Translations under genes and position numbers: made by a program
Assembly: GCA_002392325.1 (NCBI GenBank)
Contig: DGGS01000068.1
Location: forward strand, 1 to 15,616
Origin: Bacteroidales bacterium UBA3868
GTDB lineage: Bacteria > Bacteroidota > Bacteroidia > Bacteroidales > WCHB1-69
DNA: 15,616 bases
Reading direction: 5' to 3'
Shown: in pieces, positions 1-7,110 of the stretch
How positions within the stretch are numbered: position 1 is the stretch's first letter
Layout of the letters: the number at the start of each line of letters is the position of its first letter
The notes under the pieces: generated by a model
The model's database searches: none
What the model was told of the DNA's origin: nothing
Seen by the model: the letters and a program-made list of their open reading frames with translations, nothing else

Positions 1-1455
1 GATTCCTACCATCATGTGCAAAGCCAGCCCCAAACCTGGCAGGTGTTCACCGCCTTTTTCAAGGGCTTTGAGCGAACCGCCAACATTATCGTGTTTATCC
101 TGATGATTGGCGGTGCGTTCTGGATTATGAACGAGACCAACGCCATCAACAAGGGTATCTACCTGTTTCTGGACAGGACCCAGAAAATGCAGAAACACAA
201 GTTTTTCCAAGTGGTTGGGGTGAACAATCTGCTCATCATCGCCATCATGTTGATGTTCAGTTTGTTTGGTTCGGTGTTCGGCATGAGCGAGGAGACCATC
301 GCCTTCATTGTCATATTCGTGCCCTTGGCCATTTCCATGGGCTACGACTCCATCACGGGCGTGCTTATGTGCTATGTGGCCGCGCATGTGGGCTTTGCGG
401 GTGCCATGCTCAACCCATTCACCATTGGCATCGCGCAAGGTTTGTCCGGTTTGCCCACCTTCTCGGGCATCGGATACCGCCTGTTCTGTTGGATTCTGCT
501 GACTGTGGTGGCCATTGTTTTCACACTGATTTATGCCAACTGGGTGAAAAAGAACCCGCAAAAATCCCTTATGTATGAGTTGGACCAGTATTGGCGCGAC
601 AAGCGGGAGGAGGTCAGCACGGAGCAGTCGGTCACGAAATCGTCGCTGGCCACATGGATTGTGTATGGCTTAGTGGCGGCCGCATTGGTTTTCTGTGCCA
701 TAAAAATGCCCCGAACCGACATTACAGTGGGTATGGGCAAGCATACGGTAATTCTGTTCCCCATCATTGCAGCTTGTTATGTTGTTTTGGGTTTCTTCGC
801 TGTCCGCAAGTCGGTACACCACTACATTCTGGTCCTGTTGCTGCTTACCATTGTGGCGCTGGTGACCGGTGTGTTGGGTTATGGTTGGTATGTGATGGAG
901 ATTGCCGGACTTTTCTTTGCTATGGGCATTGCAGCGGGTTTTGCGTATAATCTGAAGCTCGACCGCATTGTGCGACTGTTTTTGGATGGCTGTAAAGATA
1001 TCATGGTGGCCGCGTTGGTGGTCGGTTTGGCCGGCGGTATCATCATCATTTTGGAAGATGGGAAAATCATAGACACCATCTTATACGCTATCTCACAGGG
1101 CTTCGGCGACGCGGGGCGTGTGGGCACTACGGGCGTGATGTATGTGGTGCAGAATCTGCTCAATCTGATTATCCCGTCCGGCTCCGCCAAGGCCGCACTC
1201 ACCATTCCCATGATGGCCGAGTGGTCGGATTTGATGGGTGTGTCACGCCAGCTCACGGTACTGGCTTTTCAGTTTGGCGACGGTTTTACCAACATGATTA
1301 CGCCCACCTCCGGCGTACTGATTGGTGTATTGGGTGTGGCTCGGATTCCCTATGCCAAGTGGTTCAAGTTTATCTGGAAGTTCCTGCTTGCCCTTATTAT
1401 CCTCGGCTTCTTCCTGCTGCTTCCGCCGCTGTTCATGCCGTTTGCGGGATTTTAA
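1..1455 (+). CDS. YfcC-family carrier (DcuC-like, C4-dicarboxylate or amino-acid transporter), 5'-truncated by window
   Basis: An integral membrane carrier of the YfcC branch of the anaerobic C4-dicarboxylate carrier (DcuC) superfamily. The family exchanges or takes up dicarboxylates or amino acids; the substrate cannot be read from sequence. The frame is open from base 1 (DSYHH before the GTG at 16), so the true start lies upstream. About 484 residues are visible, and an N-terminal segment of roughly 50-90 residues is probably missing. There are many hydrophobic segments arranged as two similar halves. Family signatures include FGMSEETIAF, MGYDSITGVL and NPFTIGIAQG in the first half, and PSGSAKAA plus FQFGDGFTNMITPTSG in the second. 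These are the re-entrant and substrate-binding motifs of this superfamily. The gene ends with TAA, 30 bp before a secreted-protein gene. A fragment of a second yfcC copy lies at 2929-3007. Family assignment is firm; substrate is not. Confidence 0.9.
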   Translation, partial: DSYHHVQSQPQTWQVFTAFFKGFERTANIIVFILMIGGAFWIMNETNAINKGIYLFLDRTQKMQKHKFFQVVGVNNLLIIAIMLMFSLFGSVFGMSEETIAFIVIFVPLAISMGYDSITGVLMCYVAAHVGFAGAMLNPFTIGIAQGLSGLPTFSGIGYRLFCWILLTVVAIVFTLIYANWVKKNPQKSLMYELDQYWRDKREEVSTEQSVTKSSLATWIVYGLVAAALVFCAIKMPRTDITVGMGKHTVILFPIIAACYVVLGFFAVRKSVHHYILVLLLLTIVALVTGVLGYGWYVMEIAGLFFAMGIAAGFAYNLKLDRIVRLFLDGCKDIMVAALVVGLAGGIIIILEDGKIIDTILYAISQGFGDAGRVGTTGVMYVVQNLLNLIIPSGSAKAALTIPMMAEWSDLMGVSRQLTVLAFQFGDGFTNMITPTSGVLIGVLGVARIPYAKWFKFIWKFLLALIILGFFLLLPPLFMPFAGF

Positions 1456-1485
1456 CACTATTTTTATTCAAATAACCATGATCTT

Positions 1486-2922
1486 ATGAGAATTCAGAAC
1501 ATGACTGTGACTAAATGCAAGACAATGATACCATTGTTGTTCCTTTTCATTTGGATGACAAATGTGAATTGCCAAACTTTTACCGTGTCGTTCAAAGCCA
1601 TGGATAAGGATCAGTTACCTGTTCGGCTTGATAAGGTGATAATCGAGAATTTAAGCAAACAGTGGGTTGACTCCATTATGGCTCCAGATACGATGGTACA
1701 GATAACGAATGGAACAGGTGTTGATGATATGAACGCCCAGACAGGGTTTAGACTATCAGTAGTCGCTCCTAATCCGTTTTCGGGTATCACGCAGGTGAGA
1801 TTGCAAGGTGTTAAAGCAGGTGTTTTGATGTCGGAAATTGCCAATATGCAAGGGCAAATTGTGACATCGCGTACATTCGAGTGTTCCCAAGACGGTAGTT
1901 GCGTTTTGAACATATCGTTGGCAAACAAGGGAATGTATGCCCTTACTGTCAGTCAGAAAGACGGAGTGCGTTCTGCAAAATTGCTGAATACTGGCAATGG
2001 GGGTGAAAATCTGATATCGCTTGATGGGTTCTACACAGAACAAAACACCTATAAGTATGATGATAAGATGAGCAGAGCCACTATCATAAAGCCGGCCGAT
2101 CAATACGATCATATGCGTTATGTGGGTTATGCCACATACAATGGAGTGGAGATTGAAAGTGCTCCTGCTACTTATGTGCTGGTCCCTTCCAAGAAAGTCA
2201 CCCTAAACTTTGATGTAACACATACGGGCTTGCCATGCTTTGGTATGCCAATGGTTACGGATGTGGATGGGAACTTGTATAATACCGTTCAGGTAGGTAC
2301 ACAATGTTGGTTGAAAGAAAATCTGCGCACAACGCACTATGCCAATGGGGAATCAATACCCATGACAACGGGTGGATATGGTTATTGTTACCGCTATCTG
2401 CCGAATGGTGACTCGGCTAATCTGCAGACATATGGTTATCTTTATGATTGGAATGCGACCACACATAGTTTTTCCGGCAGCAATCCTAACCAGGGTGCTT
2501 GTCCTACGGGATGGCATGTTCCTACCATTGGAGAACTGAACGCGTTGTTCAGTTTTGTCAAAAACACCAGTTGGTTGTGGTGTGATTCAAACAGTATGTG
2601 TGATGCGGCTGCTTTGGCTGATAGTGTGGGTTGGGACGATTCCCCATATCAATGTGCTCCAGGGTATGCCGGGGGTTCAAATAATATGTCTGGATTTTCG
2701 GCACGCCCTGCAGGAATGTACAATGGGGTGGGATCCAACACATACGCATCTTTGGGGAGAACTGCATTTTTCTGGAGTTCTACGCTTGTTCCACCTCAAA
2801 CTCCAGTTTACCCAAGCAATGAAGTCTATTATCGCAGGTTGGATAATTCAGCGGGAGTGGGAACTCCCGTGGGTGGTTCCGGTAAGACAAATGCGATGTC
2901 AGTCAGATGTTTGCGGGATTGA
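1486..2922 (+). CDS. Secreted FISUMP-domain protein with an internal T9SS-sorting-like domain
   Basis: A 478-residue exported protein of unknown function. Residues about 12-30 form a hydrophobic signal peptide ending near NCQ; this is not a good lipobox because no Gly, Ala or Ser precedes the Cys. Residues about 91-170 look like a type IX secretion C-terminal sorting domain. They contain APNPFSG, then a Gly-Gln turn (MQGQIV), then KGMYALTV and SAKLL. In this protein the domain is internal rather than terminal. Residues about 252-478 form a Fibrobacter succinogenes major paralogous (FISUMP) domain, with GTQCWLKENL, YGYLYDW, CPTGWHVPT, FSARPAG, FFWSS and terminal VRCLRD. FISUMP domains occur on many surface or secreted Bacteroidota proteins, without a settled role. 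The start is the first ATG of the frame; Met6 or Met14 would also leave a working signal peptide. No promoter is visible in the 30-bp gap from the carrier gene, so the two may be co-transcribed. Confidence 0.85.
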   Translation: MRIQNMTVTKCKTMIPLLFLFIWMTNVNCQTFTVSFKAMDKDQLPVRLDKVIIENLSKQWVDSIMAPDTMVQITNGTGVDDMNAQTGFRLSVVAPNPFSGITQVRLQGVKAGVLMSEIANMQGQIVTSRTFECSQDGSCVLNISLANKGMYALTVSQKDGVRSAKLLNTGNGGENLISLDGFYTEQNTYKYDDKMSRATIIKPADQYDHMRYVGYATYNGVEIESAPATYVLVPSKKVTLNFDVTHTGLPCFGMPMVTDVDGNLYNTVQVGTQCWLKENLRTTHYANGESIPMTTGGYGYCYRYLPNGDSANLQTYGYLYDWNATTHSFSGSNPNQGACPTGWHVPTIGELNALFSFVKNTSWLWCDSNSMCDAAALADSVGWDDSPYQCAPGYAGGSNNMSGFSARPAGMYNGVGSNTYASLGRTAFFWSSTLVPPQTPVYPSNEVYYRRLDNSAGVGTPVGGSGKTNAMSVRCLRD

Positions 2923-2928
2923 TCCGTT

Positions 2929-3007
2929 ACCATCAGCATCGCGCAAGGTTTATCTGGATCGCCCACCTTCTCTGGCATTGAGTGTCGTCTGTTTTGCGGG
3001 ATTTTAA
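2929..3007 (+). pseudogene. Remnant of a second yfcC-family gene
   Basis: Aligned codon by codon, bases 2929-3003 match bases 421-495 of the upstream carrier gene at 59 of 75 positions. They encode a peptide containing SIAQGLSG and PTFSGI where the carrier has GIAQGLSG and PTFSGI. Most differences fall at third codon positions, so the copy diverged while still a working gene. The last 15 bases (2993-3007) are also identical to the last 15 bases of the carrier gene (1441-1455), including its stop, but in another frame. This fits a deletion that fused an internal segment to the 3' end of the gene. There is no start codon and no full domain. It lies directly after, and happens to be in frame with, the stop of the FISUMP gene. 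Confidence 0.75.
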
Positions 3008-3060
3008 TATTTTTTAACTTCTCTGACACTTAAAATGATATTTGCATAGTGGATTTTTTG

Positions 3061-3068
3061 TAGATTTG
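3061..3068 (+). promoter_or_regulatory. Bacteroidota -7 promoter element for the small FISUMP-like gene
   Basis: The octamer TAGATTTG matches the Bacteroidota -7 consensus TAnnTTTG. It is 21 bp before the ATG at 3090. A TTTG at 3041-3044 could serve as the -33 element, although the 16-bp spacing is shorter than the usual 19-21 bp. The site rules out the TTG at 3042 as a start codon. Confidence 0.6.
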
Positions 3069-3089
3069 CCGTGTTTAAATATCGAAGCA

Positions 3090-3545
3090 ATGAAAAAAAT
3101 ATTCTTTTTTAGTATGATGTGCCTGATGGCATTGGCTGTTAACGCGCAGGAGTTCGTGGATTTAGGATTACCCAGCGGTACGAAATGGAAAGATAAAAAT
3201 GAGAAAGAATTGTTCAACTACAATGCCGCTTTCGGCGAGTTTGCCAGTAGTCTGCCAACTTATGCGCAGTTTATGGAATTGAAGGATAATTGCAAGTGGG
3301 AGTGGATGGATAACGGCTATAAGGTTACAGGACCCAACGGCAACTCTATTTATTTGCCCGTAACGAGTGTTCGCGATTGTGATGGCGAATATTATGAGTC
3401 GAGCGGCGGTTCCGGGAGCTACTGGTCGTCAACATCCGCTGGTTTAAATCTCTCGCACATTCTCATCTTCACCAAGAATATTAGGGATGTGAGTGAATCC
3501 AAACGATGCAATTGGCGTACAGTGCGCCTCGTTCAGAACAAGTAA
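3090..3545 (+). CDS. Small secreted FISUMP-like protein
   Basis: A 151-residue exported protein of unknown role. MKKIFFFSMM followed by a hydrophobic stretch ending in VNAQ is a clear signal peptide with likely cleavage after residue 20. The mature protein opens with EFVDLGLPSGTKW, the hallmark N-terminus of the short Bacteroidales version of the FISUMP/DUF1566-like domain. It also has YLPVTSVRD, GSYWSST and the closing WRTVRLVQ typical of that fold. It is shorter than usual, and the segment normally following the Trp (a WATCNVGA-like stretch) is replaced by a Lys/Glu-rich linker, so it may be a diverged or reduced paralogue of the preceding FISUMP gene. The ATG at 3090 is chosen because it begins the signal peptide and lies downstream of the promoter. 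An upstream TTG (3042) would put promoter sequence inside the gene. Confidence 0.75.
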   Translation: MKKIFFFSMMCLMALAVNAQEFVDLGLPSGTKWKDKNEKELFNYNAAFGEFASSLPTYAQFMELKDNCKWEWMDNGYKVTGPNGNSIYLPVTSVRDCDGEYYESSGGSGSYWSSTSAGLNLSHILIFTKNIRDVSESKRCNWRTVRLVQNK

Positions 3546-3864
3546 TAATTGCCCGGCGGCACAACCCCTTGCAGTTGGCCATCCTTCAATGTGCCAGCTT
3601 AGTGGCCGTTCAGAAAGACCTCATGCGGCAGTCTCGGCCCCTACCAGTGTCGTTTGTGTCGGACGGTGAGGGTGGGTGTAGTTGTTGCTCAATTTTTTTG
3701 TGCAAAAATAGAAATAATTGCGACAAAACTAGTTTGTATTTTCGCCGTTCGTCTTGTAAATAGCTCTTGCTTTCAGGACCATTGTTTCGGAAAAATATGA
3801 CTAATTGACAACTAAAGACGAACTTTCCTGTTCGACTTTTTTTTATATCTTTGCGAAAATATTT
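3546..3864 (+). other. Gene-free spacer before hsdR
   Basis: No intact gene is seen in these 319 bases. The first part (to about 3630) keeps a coding-like reading on the minus strand that is broken by a stop; see findings. Bases 3690-3780 are AT-rich with a T-tract at about 3692-3698 and no convincing terminator stem. The right end holds the hsdR promoter at 3846-3853. Confidence 0.6.
3846..3853 (+). promoter_or_regulatory. hsdR promoter, -7 element
   Basis: TATCTTTG followed by C matches TAnnTTTG exactly. The same nine bases occur before the toxin gene and before satD. A TTTC at 3824-3827 lies 18 bp upstream as a possible weak -33 element. Transcription would begin near 3860, leaving only a few bases before a GTG start at 3865. 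Confidence 0.7.
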
Positions 3865-6675
3865 GTGAAAGTGCCAAATCAGAATCCCGAACAAATCGCC
3901 CGCGACAAAATCGACAACCTGCTTGAGTTGGCAGGCTGGAAGATTCAGTCGAAAAACAAGATTGACTTTTCGGCTGGCTTGGGCATTGCCGTGCGTGAAT
4001 ACCAAACTGATGTGGGGCCTGCGGATTACGTTTTGTTCGTGAACCGCAAACCTCTGGGCATTATTGAGGCGAAACGAGAGGAGGAAGCCGTCAATATCAC
4101 GGTGGTTGAAGAACAGTCGGTGCGCTATGCCAACGCCAAACTGAAATACTTGAACAACGAACCGTTGAACTATGTGTATGAGACGACAGGATCCTTGACA
4201 CATTTCACTGATTACAGCGACCCGAAACCACGCAGCAGAATGGTCTTCGCCTTCCATAAACCGGAAACTTTCGCCGAATGGATTCGCAATGGGCGGAGCT
4301 TGAGAAACCGCTTGCAGGATTTTCCCGAGTTGGACACAACGGGATTGCGTCCCGCGCAGATAAAGGCAGTGGAAAATCTTGAGGAATCTTTCAAGAATAA
4401 CCGCCCGCGGGCGGTTATTCAGATGGCGACGGGTGCGGGAAAAACATTTACAGCCATTACGTTCATTTACCGTCTGCTGAAATTCGCCAAAGCCAAACGC
4501 ATTCTGTTTCTTGTAGATACACGCAATTTAGGCGAACAGGCCGAGCAGGAGTTTATGAACTTCCGCCCGAACGACGACAACCGCAAATTCACCGAACTCT
4601 ACAATGTGCAGCGACTCTCGTCGAGTTTCATCGCCAACGACAGCCAGGTGTGCATTTCCACCATTCAGCGGCTTTATTCGATTCTGAAAGGCGAGGAGTT
4701 TGACGAATCGGCCGAAACCGACAACCCGAACGAATCGTCGTGGTTGCAGCAACGGCTGAAGGAACAGCAGGCCATTCCTGTGGAATACACCGCCAAAGTG
4801 CCTATCGAACAGTTCGATTTTGTGGTGATCGACGAATGCCACCGCAGTATTTACAATCTTTGGAAACAGGTGCTCGACTACTTCGATGCGTTCCTTGTCG
4901 GCTTGACCGCCACGCCCGACAAGCGCACTTTCGGCTTCTTCAACGAGAATGTGGTGAGCGAATACACCTACGAACAATCGGTTATCGACGGTGTGAATGT
5001 GCCGTACGATGTCTATACCATTGAAACGGAAATCTCAAGAAACGGAGGTCTCATCAAAGCGGGTTGGTATATCGACCATCGCAACAAGGTGACACGCAAA
5101 ACACGCTGGCAACAAGTGGATGAGGATACTGAGTACAAGAAAAACGACCTCGACCGTTCTGTAGTGAATCCGAGCCAGATACGCACCGTTATCCGTCAGT
5201 TCCGCAAAGCGCTGATGGAGGAGATTTTCCCAAACCGCTACGACGAGAACGGGCAGTACGAGGTGCCCAAGACGCTCATTTTCGCCAAGACCGACAGCCA
5301 CGCCGACGACATCATAAAGATTGTGCGCGAGGAGTTTAACGAGGGCAACGACTTCTGCAAAAAAGTGACCTACAAGATTGACGAAGATCCGAAGTCGGTG
5401 CTGAATCGTTTCCGCAACCAATACTATCCGCGCATTGCCGTGACGGTGGATATGATTGCCACCGGCACCGACGTGAAGCCGCTCGAAGTGCTTCTGTTTA
5501 TGCGCGATGTGCGCAGTGCCAACTATTTCGAGCAGATGAAAGGTCGCGGCACACGAACCATCAACGATGATTCGCTGCAATTGGTGAGCCGCACGGCGCA
5601 GACCAAAACGCATTTTGTGATTGTGGATGCTGTTGGCGTGACGCAGACCAAGAAGACCGACAGCCGACCATTGGAACGTAAGCCCACCGTTCCGCTGAAA
5701 GATTTGTTGGGTGCTGTCACGATGGGCGTTACGGAAGAAGATTTGTTCACTTCGCTTGCTAACCGCTTGATTCGGCTGAACAAAGAGGTTACCGAAAAGG
5801 AGAAGGAAAAGATAGAAACCCTGTCGCGGGGCAAGACGTTGGGGCAGATGAGTGCCGAACTGCTATCGGCTTTCGACCCCGACAAGATAGACGATGAGGC
5901 ACAGGCAGAACTGAAAAAGATTCCGCCAACCGAACTGACGCCCGCCATTGAGGAGAAGATACGCAGAAAGGCGCAGCAGCGGTTGGCCGACATTGCCAGC
6001 AGCACCTTCAACGGCGAGTTGAACGAATACATTGTGACCGTGCGCAACCTGCACGACCAGAAGATTGACACCGTAAACCTTGACACGGTGCTGAAAAGCG
6101 AGTTCAACAGTTTCACGTTCGAAAAGGCGAAAGAGACGGTGCGCGATTTCACCGAATATTTGGAGCAGCACAAAGACGAGATTATGGCGCTGAGCATTTT
6201 CTACAACCAGCCCTACAACCGCCGCAATCTCACCTTGCAGATGGCACAGGAACTTCTCGAAAAACTGAAGCAGGACAAGCCGATGTTAGCACCGATGTAC
6301 GTTTGGGATGCCTATTGTGCTATTGAGAAGGTGAAAGCCAACCGCCCTGTTACGGAACTTACGGCATTGGTTTCATTAGTGCGCCACGCCTGCGGCATCG
6401 ACCAAAGTCTTGAGGCCTTCAACAACACCATTGAGCGGAATTTCAACGCGTGGCTGTTCCGCCAGCATACAGGCAACCGCAACCGCTTCACACCCGAGCA
6501 GATAGAATGGCTGCGAATGATAAAAGACCATATTGTGAGCAGTTACCACCTTGATATTGACGATTTGGACTACACGCCTTTCGACGCCCAAGGCGGACGC
6601 GGCAAGATGTATCAACTGTTTGGCAACGAGATGGAAGCGATAATTGAGGAATTGAATGAAGTGTTGGTGGCGTAA
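3865..6675 (+). CDS. hsdR: Type I restriction enzyme, R (restriction/translocase) subunit
   Basis: The motor and nuclease subunit of a type I RM complex (R2M2S). It translocates DNA with ATP and cuts at a distance when the target is unmethylated. The protein is 936 residues from the GTG at 3865. Residues about 45-72 hold the PD-(D/E)xK-type nuclease core, with GPADYVLF and IIEAK. The helicase core follows: Walker A ATGAGKT (about 188-194), DECH box (about 323-326), GLTATP (about 346-351), and motif VI QMKGRGTRT (about 557-565). The C-terminal third resembles the EcoEI-type HsdR C-terminal domain that docks on HsdM. The start is chosen because the -7 element lies at 3846-3853, which excludes a TTG at 3805 in the same frame. 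GTG 3871 is an alternative. No frameshift or missing motif is seen. hsdM and hsdS lie downstream, separated from it by accessory genes. Confidence 0.95.
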   Translation: MKVPNQNPEQIARDKIDNLLELAGWKIQSKNKIDFSAGLGIAVREYQTDVGPADYVLFVNRKPLGIIEAKREEEAVNITVVEEQSVRYANAKLKYLNNEPLNYVYETTGSLTHFTDYSDPKPRSRMVFAFHKPETFAEWIRNGRSLRNRLQDFPELDTTGLRPAQIKAVENLEESFKNNRPRAVIQMATGAGKTFTAITFIYRLLKFAKAKRILFLVDTRNLGEQAEQEFMNFRPNDDNRKFTELYNVQRLSSSFIANDSQVCISTIQRLYSILKGEEFDESAETDNPNESSWLQQRLKEQQAIPVEYTAKVPIEQFDFVVIDECHRSIYNLWKQVLDYFDAFLVGLTATPDKRTFGFFNENVVSEYTYEQSVIDGVNVPYDVYTIETEISRNGGLIKAGWYIDHRNKVTRKTRWQQVDEDTEYKKNDLDRSVVNPSQIRTVIRQFRKALMEEIFPNRYDENGQYEVPKTLIFAKTDSHADDIIKIVREEFNEGNDFCKKVTYKIDEDPKSVLNRFRNQYYPRIAVTVDMIATGTDVKPLEVLLFMRDVRSANYFEQMKGRGTRTINDDSLQLVSRTAQTKTHFVIVDAVGVTQTKKTDSRPLERKPTVPLKDLLGAVTMGVTEEDLFTSLANRLIRLNKEVTEKEKEKIETLSRGKTLGQMSAELLSAFDPDKIDDEAQAELKKIPPTELTPAIEEKIRRKAQQRLADIASSTFNGELNEYIVTVRNLHDQKIDTVNLDTVLKSEFNSFTFEKAKETVRDFTEYLEQHKDEIMALSIFYNQPYNRRNLTLQMAQELLEKLKQDKPMLAPMYVWDAYCAIEKVKANRPVTELTALVSLVRHACGIDQSLEAFNNTIERNFNAWLFRQHTGNRNRFTPEQIEWLRMIKDHIVSSYHLDIDDLDYTPFDAQGGRGKMYQLFGNEMEAIIEELNEVLVA
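4395..4420. repeat. Perfect 26-bp palindrome inside hsdR
   Basis: Two 13-base arms (gaataaccgcccg and its reverse complement) meet with no spacer. It lies in codons for KNNRPRAVIQ, just before Walker A. Its GC-rich centre (cccgcggg) could extrude as a cruciform or fold strongly in the mRNA. A biological role is unproven. Confidence 0.9.
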
Positions 6676-6751
6676 ACACGCATTGTGTAATAAATTATTT
6701 TTATTTTTCACCTTATAGGTTAAAATACATGTTTCATTTTGAAATAATTTG

Positions 6752-6759
6752 TATCTTTG
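6752..6759 (+). promoter_or_regulatory. Promoter of the toxin-antitoxin-kinase-hsdS unit, -7 element
   Basis: TATCTTTG followed by C is an exact TAnnTTTG match, 21 bp before the toxin ATG at 6781. The surrounding 105-bp gap after hsdR is AT-rich. A TTTC at 6732-6735 is a possible weak -33 element at 16 bp spacing. A four-pair stem (ACAC/GTGT, 6676-6688) before a T-rich stretch is too weak to call a terminator for hsdR. Confidence 0.7.
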
Positions 6760-6780
6760 CCGCGTTAAATTATGTAAGCA

Positions 6781-7086
6781 ATGGAAGTGGAATTTAAGAA
6801 TAAGGAATTGCTCAAATTATATGAAACCGGAAGTTCTCGGAAATTGAAACTTACTCAAGATATTATAGATGAATTCTTCTTTGGCGTACAGAGTATTATA
6901 GATGCGTATGACATTTATGACTTGTGGAATGATAAGTCTCTTCATTTTGAAAAATTGACCAACACGGAATTGTATTCCATACGGTTGAAAAAGAAATATA
7001 GACTTGAAATGACGGTTGACTGGCAAAATGAGAGTTGTACGATAGGGATTTTCGGGCTGACAGATATTTCCAATCATTATCAGTGA
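6781..7086 (+). CDS. higB: HigB-type (RelE superfamily) toxin
   Basis: A 101-residue protein matching the HigB-like plasmid-maintenance killer family. Members are ribosome-dependent mRNA endonucleases that stop translation when freed from their antitoxin. Visible signatures are EVEFKNKELLKLYETG at the N-terminus, SLHFEKL, YSIRLKKKYRLEM and the closing GLTDISNHY. Length and motif order are normal for the family. The gene has its own promoter 21 bp upstream and sits 24 bp before its antitoxin, with toxin first, as is usual for higBA. It lies between hsdR and the kinase, where it could act as a back-up that punishes loss or inhibition of the RM island; that role is inferred. Activity cannot be judged from sequence. 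Confidence 0.85.
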   Translation: MEVEFKNKELLKLYETGSSRKLKLTQDIIDEFFFGVQSIIDAYDIYDLWNDKSLHFEKLTNTELYSIRLKKKYRLEMTVDWQNESCTIGIFGLTDISNHYQ

Positions 7087-7110
7087 GAAAAAATAAAAAA
7101 AACACATACA

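Noticed and set aside
2555..3007. Open frame overlapping the end of the FISUMP gene
   Set aside because: It is a shadow frame of a well-supported gene; only the last 79 bases have independent meaning, as a yfcC remnant in another frame.
3805..3864. Longer hsdR beginning at a TTG
   Set aside because: The extension contains the -7 promoter element and a T-rich tract and lacks similarity to HsdR N-termini.
5035..6197. Long minus-strand open frames across hsdR
   Set aside because: They are mirror frames of a gene with strong codon bias, with no recognisable protein features, and they overlap each other.
6676..6720. Terminator after hsdR (ACAC/GTGT stem and T-rich tail)
   Set aside because: Four pairs, all weak or mixed, are not enough to separate it from chance in AT-rich DNA.
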